NCBI GenBank assembly: GCA_030689795.1
Contig: JAUYEO010000175.1
Span: 1 to 17,968 of the forward strand
Reading direction: 5' to 3'
DNA from: Desulfobacterales bacterium
Lineage (GTDB): Bacteria; Desulfobacterota; Desulfobacteria; Desulfobacterales; RPRI01
DNA length: 17,968 bases
Of this stretch, positions 7,316 to 13,494 are shown one piece after another; position 1 is the stretch's first letter; each line of letters starts with the position of its first letter. The translations under genes were made by a program, and so were the position numbers. The notes below the pieces were generated by a model that worked only from the letters and a program-made list of their open reading frames with translations, was not told where the DNA came from and ran no database searches.

Positions 7316-7339
7316 GGCGAGAGGTGTGAGGCATGAGGC
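7312..7339. repeat. 7-bp tandem phrase (GTGAGGC) overlapping the tsaB stop
   Basis: Four contiguous heptamers, GTGAGGC, GAGAGGT, GTGAGGC and ATGAGGC, start at 7312, 7319, 7326 and 7333. The tsaB stop codon (7313-7315) lies in the first unit. Confidence 0.65.
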
Positions 7340-7353
7340 ATAAAAAACAGAAC

Positions 7354-7451
7354 ATCGAACATCGTACACCGAATATCGAAGTCCGAAGTACGATGTACGG
7401 CTTTTCGATCTACGATCAACGCAGTTCGAAGTACGATGTACGATTCACGAA
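7354..7451. repeat. Heptad CG-phased repeat, copy B (longest)
   Basis: CG dinucleotides begin at 7356, 7363, 7370, 7377, 7384, 7391 and 7398, then, after one 8-base step, at 7406, 7413, 7420, 7427, 7434, 7441 and 7448. Units vary around NNCGANN, with ATCGAA and TACGAT common. Bases 7370-7408 are identical to 10517-10555. A 64-codon open frame across it is an artefact of the repeat. Confidence 0.85.
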
Positions 7452-7473
7452 CTATGGACGGGCTTTAATTGCC

Positions 7474-7502
7474 TTGACACATAATGGATTTATTAATAAA
7501 AA
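7474..7502 (+). promoter_or_regulatory. Sigma70-type promoter of ileS
   Basis: A perfect -35 box TTGACA (7474-7479) is followed after 17 bases by TAAAAA (7497-7502). The predicted start near 7509 would give an ileS leader of about 100 nt that contains the hairpin at 7524-7571. Confidence 0.6.
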
Positions 7503-7519
7503 TCATAAGTTTTTGATGG

Positions 7520-7571
7520 TTTCGTAAAAAGTCCGGATATGCTCTCAAATCGTTCGCATATGACTTTTTAC
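7520..7571 (+). repeat. TTTCGTAAAAAG palindromic element in the ileS leader
   Basis: GTAAAAAGTC (7524-7533) pairs with GACTTTTTAC (7562-7571), and ATATGC (7537-7542) pairs with GCATAT (7556-7561). A 3-nt bulge and a 13-nt loop complete the hairpin. The left 25 bases match the copy upstream of prfC (286-310). No U run follows it, so it is not a plain terminator. Confidence 0.7.
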
Positions 7572-7609
7572 AAAGCCGTCGAGTATATTATCCTGATTTG
7601 GAGGAATAA

Positions 7610-10414
7610 ATGGACTACAAGAAAACGCTCAATCTTCCGGTGACTGAATTTGCCATGAAAGCCGACCTGGCAATCCGGGAGCCCCTGATGCTGAAATCAT
7701 GGGAAGGTATCGGCCTCTATAATAAGATAAGAACCGCTTCTGAAAAAAAAGAGCCTTTCATTCTGCATGACGGTCCTCCCTATGCGAATGGAAACATCCA
7801 TATCGGAACTGCCTTGAACAAGATATTGAAGGATATAGTTGTCCGCAGCAGGCAGATGTCGGGCTATAATTCAGTTTATGTGCCCGGCTGGGACTGCCAC
7901 GGACTCCCGATCGAGCATAATGTCGACAAAGAACTCGGCTCCGAAAACAGGAAATATTCCCAGGCTGAAATAAGAAAGCTCTGCAGGCGGTATGCTGAGA
8001 AATATATCGATATCCAGCGTGAAGAATTCAAAAGACTGGGTGTCATGGGCGAATGGGATAATCCTTATCTGACAATGGCTTATGAATATGAAGCTATAAT
8101 TGCAAGGGAATGCTCCAAATTTGCTCTGGAAGGCAGCCTTTTCAGGAGCAAGAAGCCGATTCACTGGTGCTGCAGCTGTAAGACAGCTCTTGCGGAAGCC
8201 GAAATAGAGTATGAAGACGATACCTCTCCGTCCGTTTTCGTCAAATTCCCTTTATCGGATGATATTTCAAAGGAGTTTCCTCATCTGTCCGGCAGGAAAG
8301 TATATGTCGTTATCTGGACAACCACTCCCTGGACTATTCCGGCTAATCTTGCGATAGCGCTCCATCCCGCTTTAAGGTATGTTGCCGCGGATACGGGAAA
8401 AGGAGAGGTCTTTATTCTGGCGGCAGACCTTGCCGGGGCTTGCATGAAGACATTCGGTTTTCCGGATTTTTCGGTTCTTTGCGAGATAAGCGCTGAAAAA
8501 CTTGAGAAGAAGCATTGCCGGCATCCTTTCTATAACAGGGACTCGCTCATAATCCTCGGAAACCATGTCACTCTTGACGCCGGTACAGGCTGTGTTCACA
8601 CGGCTCCCGGCCATGGACGTGAAGATTACGAAGTGGGGCTTCAGTACGGTCTTGATACCTATTCGCCTGTCGATGATAACGGATGTTTTACAAAGGATGT
8701 GGAATTTTTCGGAGGAAAATTTGTTTTCAAGGCGAACAGGGATATCGTATCAAAACTCAAGGATTCGGGTTCTCTTGTGGCTGATGAGAAAATTTCGCAT
8801 TCTTATCCCCATTGCTGGCGCTGCAAACAGCCTGTTATTTTCAGGGCTACCCCGCAGTGGTTCATTTCCATGGATAAAACGGGCCTCCGGAAAAAATCGC
8901 TTGAAGAGATAGACAGGGTTAAATGGGTGCCTCACTGGGGAAGAGAAAGAATTTACGGCATGATAGAGAACAGGCCCGACTGGTGCGTTTCAAGACAGCG
9001 CGCATGGGGTGTTCCCATAGCGGTTTTTTACTGTGAAAAATGTGAAGCTCTTCACATGAATCAGGAAACGGCAGACCATGTATTTGAGCTTTTTAAGGCA
9101 CACGGCGCAGATATATGGTTTGAAAAAGAGGCCGCGGAACTTATTCCTGAAGGTAGTGCATGCAGCAGATGCGGAAATACAACATTCAAAAAAGAAACAG
9201 ACATTCTGGATGTATGGTTCGATTCGGGTGTAAGCCATGCGGCGGTGCTGGAGGAGAGGCCGTATCTGAGGTGGCCTGCGGATCTTTATCTTGAAGGCAG
9301 CGACCAGCACAGGGGATGGTTCCACAGCTCCCTGCTGACCGCGGTCGGGACCAGGGGAAAGGCGCCCTACAAGTCGGTTTTGACCCATGGATTTGTCGTG
9401 GATGCCGAAGGGAAGAAGATGTCAAAATCCCTTGGAAATGTCATAGCCCCGAAGAAGGTTATTGATAAGTACGGGGCGGAAATTTTAAGACTCTGGGTTT
9501 CCGCTTCCGATTACAGGGATGATATCCGCATTTCCGATAATATACTGAAACAATTGAGCGACGCTTACAGGAGAATCAGAAATACGTGCAGGTTCATGCT
9601 CGGTAATTTATATGACTTTGACCCGGAAAAAGATGCGGTGTCTTATCAATCAATGCCGGAAATCGACAGGTTCGCCCTTCATAAGCTTTCCGAATTGACG
9701 GAAAAGAGCCTCAGGGCTTATGATACATTCGAGTTCCATATCGTGTACCACGGCCTTTATAATTACTGCACAACGGACCTTTCGGCCTTTTACCTCGATA
9801 TCCTGAAAGACAGGCTTTATACATCTTCTCCGGGATCGGCTGAGAGAAGAAGCGTCCAGACAGTCATGCACACGATCCTTGGTTCTGTTGCAAGGATTAT
9901 GGCGCCCATACTCCCATTTACATCCGAAGAGATCTGGAAATTTATGCCGATGACCGGGAAAAAGGAAGAAAGCGTTCATCTTGCCATGCTCCCTGTTGTT
10001 GTTAAAGCATGGAAAGATGAAGAGCTTGCGGAGAGATGGAAGAAAATTATCGAAGTGCGCCAGGAGGTGACAAAGGCTCTGGAGGAAGCCAGGGTTAAAA
10101 AGCTGATAGGCCATTCGCTTGATGCCTCGGTTGCAATAGCAGCAGACAATGAGCTCTTTGCTCTCCTTGACCGGTATTCGGCCGAATTGAAAACCATCTT
10201 CATCACTTCCGGCGTCCTTTTGTCGAAGAACGGAAACCTTCCGGGGGCGGTTGAAAGCAGGGAAGTAAAAGGACTTTATATTTCAGTCGAACCGGCGCCC
10301 GGTAAGAAATGTGAAAGATGCTGGATATATGATCTTTCGGTCGGGGCGACCCCTGAAGAGCCTGGAGTCTGCAAAAGATGCAATGATGCGCTTGGAGAGA
10401 TCAGGAAGGCGTGA
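7610..10414 (+). CDS. ileS: Isoleucyl-tRNA synthetase
   Basis: This class I synthetase charges tRNA(Ile) in the cytoplasm. The 934-aa length is typical of bacterial IleRS. The catalytic motifs are intact: HIGT (the HIGH motif, residues 64-67) after HDGPPYANGN, and KMSKS at 603-607. The CP1 editing domain between them contains the stretch WTTTPWTIPANLAIALHP and GTGCVHTAPGHG. The anticodon-binding domain follows KMSKS. The C-terminus has a zinc-finger pattern with Cys901, 904, 921 and 924, as in the eubacterial type. The start ATG follows GGAGG by 5 nt. It has its own candidate promoter and a leader with a strong hairpin. No T-box sequence features are apparent in that leader. A 172-bp gap with repeats separates it from lspA. 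Confidence 0.97.
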   Translation: MDYKKTLNLPVTEFAMKADLAIREPLMLKSWEGIGLYNKIRTASEKKEPFILHDGPPYANGNIHIGTALNKILKDIVVRSRQMSGYNSVYVPGWDCHGLPIEHNVDKELGSENRKYSQAEIRKLCRRYAEKYIDIQREEFKRLGVMGEWDNPYLTMAYEYEAIIARECSKFALEGSLFRSKKPIHWCCSCKTALAEAEIEYEDDTSPSVFVKFPLSDDISKEFPHLSGRKVYVVIWTTTPWTIPANLAIALHPALRYVAADTGKGEVFILAADLAGACMKTFGFPDFSVLCEISAEKLEKKHCRHPFYNRDSLIILGNHVTLDAGTGCVHTAPGHGREDYEVGLQYGLDTYSPVDDNGCFTKDVEFFGGKFVFKANRDIVSKLKDSGSLVADEKISHSYPHCWRCKQPVIFRATPQWFISMDKTGLRKKSLEEIDRVKWVPHWGRERIYGMIENRPDWCVSRQRAWGVPIAVFYCEKCEALHMNQETADHVFELFKAHGADIWFEKEAAELIPEGSACSRCGNTTFKKETDILDVWFDSGVSHAAVLEERPYLRWPADLYLEGSDQHRGWFHSSLLTAVGTRGKAPYKSVLTHGFVVDAEGKKMSKSLGNVIAPKKVIDKYGAEILRLWVSASDYRDDIRISDNILKQLSDAYRRIRNTCRFMLGNLYDFDPEKDAVSYQSMPEIDRFALHKLSELTEKSLRAYDTFEFHIVYHGLYNYCTTDLSAFYLDILKDRLYTSSPGSAERRSVQTVMHTILGSVARIMAPILPFTSEEIWKFMPMTGKKEESVHLAMLPVVVKAWKDEELAERWKKIIEVRQEVTKALEEARVKKLIGHSLDASVAIAADNELFALLDRYSAELKTIFITSGVLLSKNGNLPGAVESREVKGLYISVEPAPGKKCERCWIYDLSVGATPEEPGVCKRCNDALGEIRKA

Positions 10415-10422
10415 ATAGGGAA

Positions 10423-10443
10423 TCCGCCACACAGATTGGCGGA
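10423..10443 (+). other. Hairpin just after the ileS stop
   Basis: TCCGCCA (10423-10429) and TGGCGGA (10437-10443) pair perfectly around a 7-nt loop, 9 bases after the ileS stop codon. No T run follows, so a terminator is not supported; it could protect the 3' end of the message. Confidence 0.5.
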
Positions 10444-10452
10444 CCTTCGGGG

Positions 10453-10505
10453 TTCAAGGATTCGAGGATTCGAGGGTTCAATGGGCAAAGGCACAGAGGG
10501 GCAGA
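10453..10505. repeat. 8-bp tandem phrases (TTCGAGGA, then GGCACAGA)
   Basis: Octamers TTCAAGGA, TTCGAGGA, TTCGAGGG and TTCAATGG start at 10453, 10461, 10469 and 10477. After five bases, GGCACAGA and GGGGCAGA start at 10490 and 10498. The GGCACAGA unit is shared with 6435-6442. Confidence 0.65.
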
Positions 10506-10509
10506 AGAT

Positions 10510-10576
10510 CGAACATCGAATATCGAAGTCCGAAGTACGATGTACGGCTTTTCGAACCAGAAACCGTAGACCAGAG
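10510..10576. repeat. Heptad CG-phased repeat, copy C
   Basis: CG dinucleotides begin at 10510, 10517, 10524, 10531, 10538 and 10545, all 7 bases apart, then after an 8-base step at 10553. Bases 10517-10555 are identical to 7370-7408. A different heptad series, ACCAGAA, ACCGTAG and ACCAGAG, follows at 10556, 10563 and 10570. The array ends 10 bases before the lspA start. Confidence 0.8.
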
Positions 10577-10586
10577 ACAATTATCC

Positions 10587-11075
10587 ATGATGTTTGAATA
10601 TAAATACTCAAAACTTGCATTTATTGCCGTGCTGGTGATTGTGCTCGACCAGATAACGAAGTTCATAATATTGAAAACCATGCTTCTTCATGATTCCATT
10701 CCGGTTTTGCCGGGTTTTTTCAGTCTTACCCATATTCATAACCCGGGAGGAGCTTTCGGTTTTCTGGCAGGACAGAGCCCTGATGTGAGAAGAATGATCT
10801 TCCTTTTCGTTTCATTTATTGCTTTATGTCTTATCTTCTATTTATACAGCACAACACCGCGAAGCTATTCTTTGCTGGCAACCGGTTTTGCCATGATTTT
10901 CGGAGGGGCTGTCGGTAATCTCTTTGACAGGGTGCGTTTCGGGGAAGTAGTTGATTTCCTCGATTTCTATGTGGGAAACCTGCACTGGCCTGCTTTTAAT
11001 GTTGCAGACAGCGCGATTTCGATAGGGATGGGTATCTTTGTATTCCATCTTCTGTTTAAAAAAACGCCCGGATGA
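10587..11075 (+). CDS. lspA: Lipoprotein signal peptidase (signal peptidase II)
   Basis: LspA is an inner-membrane aspartyl protease that cleaves the signal peptide of diacylated prolipoproteins. The 162-aa protein has four hydrophobic segments and the conserved motifs VLDQITKFI (19-27), HNPGGAFGF (51-59), GGAVGNLFDR (106-115) and FNVADS (137-142). The catalytic aspartates are Asp114 and Asp141, the same numbers as in E. coli LspA. A second ATG follows directly at codon 2, so the exact start could be 10587 or 10590; the ribosome binding site is weak and lies in the repeat. It is 15 bp upstream of lgt, which makes the substrate for this enzyme, so the two are very likely co-transcribed. Confidence 0.96.
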   Translation: MMFEYKYSKLAFIAVLVIVLDQITKFIILKTMLLHDSIPVLPGFFSLTHIHNPGGAFGFLAGQSPDVRRMIFLFVSFIALCLIFYLYSTTPRSYSLLATGFAMIFGGAVGNLFDRVRFGEVVDFLDFYVGNLHWPAFNVADSAISIGMGIFVFHLLFKKTPG

Positions 11076-11090
11076 CCGGAGGTAGATTAA

Positions 11091-11858
11091 ATGTTTCCTG
11101 TTCTTCTTAAAATAGGCCCATTATCGATATTTACTTACGGCTTTTTTATCGCGTTAGGTTTTCTTGCCGGTATATATTTTGCGGTCAAGGAAGCCCGGAG
11201 GCTTGGGGAAGAGCCGGAAATAATAATGGATCTTTGTTTTTATCTTCTCGTTGCCGCCATAATCGGTTCCCGTCTCTTCTATGTCGCCACAAATCCGAAG
11301 ATGTTTCTCGATAATCCTGTTGAGATATTAAAAATATGGAACGGTGGACTTGTCTTTTACGGAGGTTTTATCGCCGCCCTTATCACGGGGATTGTATATC
11401 TTAAGGCAAAAAAAATTCCTGTGTGGAAAACAGCCGATATCATGGCTCCTTCCATAGCGCTTGCGCATTTTTTCGGAAGAATCGGCTGTTTTTTTGCAGG
11501 CTGCTGCTACGGAAAATATTGTGACCTTCCTTGGGCTATAACATTCAGCAATCCCGATTCACTCGCCCCGCAGGGATTGCCGCTTCATCCGACCCAGTTG
11601 TATGCCGCTCTTAACAATCTGGCAATTTTTTTGTTTTTGTTTTTTTTCCGCAAACACAAAAAATATGACGGTCAGTTGTTCTGGCTCTATGTTTTGATAT
11701 ACGGGATCACGAGATCATTTATTGAAATCTTCAGGGCCGATTTCAGGGGCGAATTTTTCTATGGAACATACTCGGTTTCCCAGGTTGTCGGCGGAATCAT
11801 GGTTGTTGTTTCCCTGACAATGTTTTTCATACTTCGCAAGCAAGCTTCAAGCAAATAG
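11091..11858 (+). CDS. lgt: Phosphatidylglycerol-prolipoprotein diacylglyceryl transferase
   Basis: Lgt attaches diacylglycerol from phosphatidylglycerol to the lipobox cysteine, the first step of lipoprotein maturation in the inner membrane. The 255-aa protein has about seven hydrophobic segments, the family signature region GRIGCFFAGCCYG (129-141), HPTQLY (166-171) and a conserved basic segment TRSFIEIFRAD (207-217). The signature is cysteine-rich compared with the E. coli GRIGNFINGE form. CCGGAGG sits just before the ATG and supports the start. LspA, the next enzyme in the pathway, is encoded immediately upstream. The third enzyme of the pathway, Lnt, is not in the window. Confidence 0.96.
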   Translation: MFPVLLKIGPLSIFTYGFFIALGFLAGIYFAVKEARRLGEEPEIIMDLCFYLLVAAIIGSRLFYVATNPKMFLDNPVEILKIWNGGLVFYGGFIAALITGIVYLKAKKIPVWKTADIMAPSIALAHFFGRIGCFFAGCCYGKYCDLPWAITFSNPDSLAPQGLPLHPTQLYAALNNLAIFLFLFFFRKHKKYDGQLFWLYVLIYGITRSFIEIFRADFRGEFFYGTYSVSQVVGGIMVVVSLTMFFILRKQASSK

Positions 11859-11875
11859 AGATTTATTGGATCAGA

Positions 11876-13354
11876 ATGCCTGAAATAAATTACAAAGAAC
11901 TTAACAGCCATATCAGGAGCGCGGAGAAGGAAGGTTTTTCCCGCCTCTACCTTATTCACGGCGAAGAGTTGATGTGCAAGACTGCCTTTGAGGAGCTTTT
12001 GAAGGCGTTGCTTCCGGAGTCTTCATCGGACAGGAATCTCAACTATGATCCGGTTGACGGAACCAATGAAAACATCTTTGATGCCGTGGAACGCGCGAAC
12101 ACATTTTCTTTCATGTCCGGAAGAAAAGTGGTTGCTTTTCTTGATTCTAAAATATTTTATTCGAAAGAAAACGAAAAGAGTCTTCTTGAAAAAGCAAAAG
12201 AGTCCCATGCGCAGAAAGATTTGAAAAAGGCTGCGAGGTATTTTACAGGCCTTATGTCACTGCTTAAACTTTCTTTTGATGATGTCGGAAAAGAGAACCG
12301 CGGCAAATCCCTTAAAATCGATTCAGGAGAATCCGATAACAGCTGGATTGACGACATTACGGCTTACTGTATCGGAAATGGTATTGGGATGTCCGGAGAG
12401 GAAGACAATGCCTCTTTTTTTCAAAAGGCAGTTGAAAAGGGTTTCCCCAAAGGAAACCACCTGATAGTGACGGCAGAGCTTGTCGATAAAAGGCTTGGCC
12501 TGTATAAAGCTGTGAACAAAAACGGCGTTATAATCGACTGCCAGATTCCGAAAGGAGACTCCAGGAATGACAAGGCAGTCCAGGAGAGCGTTCTTCTGGA
12601 AAGGATGAATGCCGTACTTTTAAAGAACGACAAAACGATGGACAAAGCCGCATATCATGCAATGTTCGAGATGACGGGATTTGACCTGCGCACGTTTTTA
12701 AATAATCTGGAAAAGCTAATAAACTTTTCGGGAAAAAGGAAGAGAATAACCGCAGAAGATGTCGAATCGGTGTTAAAAAGGACAAGGCTGGATCCCATAT
12801 ATGAGCTGACAAATGCCGTCGCAGACAGAAACCTTGCTGACTCGCTTTTTTTTCTCGATTCCCTTCTTGCTTCTGAAATACACCCTCTTCAGGCTCTTGC
12901 AGCGTTGATAAACCAGTTCAGAAAAATAATCTGCATCAAGGGATTCACCGGGAGCCGGTATGGAAAGGCATGGGAACCGGGATTTTCATATCCCCAGTTT
13001 ACTTCTGTTACCGTGCCGGCGATTGAAGAGTATGACAATGCTCTGCTTAAAGAGATTGAAGAGAGGGACAGATTTCTTTCGGATGACGATTCTCAAGGAA
13101 AAGCTGAAGATCAGCATAAGAAGACTTCAAAGAAGAAAAGTAAAACGGCGACAGATCTGTTAATTGCAAAAAATTCCAAAAGTCCTTTTCCTGTCTGGCA
13201 GTTGCTGAAAAAATCGGAAAAATTTAAAAAAGAAGAGCTTATTTCGATCTTTGAATGCCTTAAAGATGCTGACCTTGAGTTAAAATCATCCGGCCGGATC
13301 CCGAAGCTTGTAATTGAGAATGTGATATTTCATATATGCCGTAAAAAATCATAA
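11876..13354 (+). CDS. holA: DNA polymerase III delta subunit, unusually long
   Basis: Delta opens the beta sliding clamp as part of the clamp loader. Recognisable parts are the N-terminal SRLYLIHGEE (22-31), the RANTFSFMSGRKVVAFLD segment (73-90), HLIVTAELVDKRLGLYKAV (195-213), FEMTGFDLRTFLNNLEKL (264-281), ITAEDVESVL (291-300), PIYELTNAV (307-315) and the C-terminal DADLELKSSGRIPKLVIENVIFHIC. The 492-aa length compares with about 330-345 for most family members. Extra sequence falls at roughly residues 100-190 and 365-437. The second stretch includes a lysine-rich low-complexity run near 410-425. No frameshift is visible. The gene starts 17 bp after lgt, with a poor Shine-Dalgarno. The identification rests on the order of conserved segments, not on a catalytic motif, since delta has none. 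Confidence 0.85.
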   Translation: MPEINYKELNSHIRSAEKEGFSRLYLIHGEELMCKTAFEELLKALLPESSSDRNLNYDPVDGTNENIFDAVERANTFSFMSGRKVVAFLDSKIFYSKENEKSLLEKAKESHAQKDLKKAARYFTGLMSLLKLSFDDVGKENRGKSLKIDSGESDNSWIDDITAYCIGNGIGMSGEEDNASFFQKAVEKGFPKGNHLIVTAELVDKRLGLYKAVNKNGVIIDCQIPKGDSRNDKAVQESVLLERMNAVLLKNDKTMDKAAYHAMFEMTGFDLRTFLNNLEKLINFSGKRKRITAEDVESVLKRTRLDPIYELTNAVADRNLADSLFFLDSLLASEIHPLQALAALINQFRKIICIKGFTGSRYGKAWEPGFSYPQFTSVTVPAIEEYDNALLKEIEERDRFLSDDDSQGKAEDQHKKTSKKKSKTATDLLIAKNSKSPFPVWQLLKKSEKFKKEELISIFECLKDADLELKSSGRIPKLVIENVIFHICRKKS

Positions 13355-13361
13355 ATTAGGC

Positions 13362-13439
13362 CGCAGATTTTCGCCGATATCCGCAGATAATGATTTAGCT
13401 CTTTATATTTAAAATCTCTAAAATCTGCGTTCATCTGCG
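13362..13439. repeat. 10-bp tandem phrases arranged as an inverted repeat
   Basis: Decamers CGCAGATTTT, CGCCGATATC and CGCAGATAAT start at 13362, 13372 and 13382. On the right side, ATCTGCG occurs twice, at 13423 and 13433, 10 bases apart. CGCAGATTTT and AAAATCTGCG (13420-13429) are perfect inverted arms. The element takes up most of the holA-pyk gap. A large hairpin is possible, but it lacks a T run. Confidence 0.7.
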
Positions 13440-13494
13440 TCCCAAAAGGAAATTCCTATAGTATTAAATTTATTATAAAGGGAGGGAGAATATC

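Noticed and set aside
7354..7451. CRISPR array
   Set aside because: There are no constant repeats of 24-40 nt with unique spacers, and no cas genes; the unit is 7 bases.
7333..7527. 64-codon open frame between tsaB and ileS
   Set aside because: It is a translation of the heptad array; its apparent peptide repeats (such as NIEHRTPNIE) follow from the 7-base DNA repeat. The ileS promoter also lies inside it.
7503..7609. T-box riboswitch in the ileS leader
   Set aside because: The leader is only about 100 nt, and I see no T-box core sequence and no terminator/antiterminator pair; the hairpin is better explained as a repeat element.
10423..10443. Intrinsic terminator of ileS
   Set aside because: The stem is strong but no T run follows on the plus strand.
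902..13355. Glycolysis gene cluster of pfkA and pyk
   Set aside because: The two genes lie about 11 kb apart on opposite strands with unrelated genes between them, so shared regulation is not supported.
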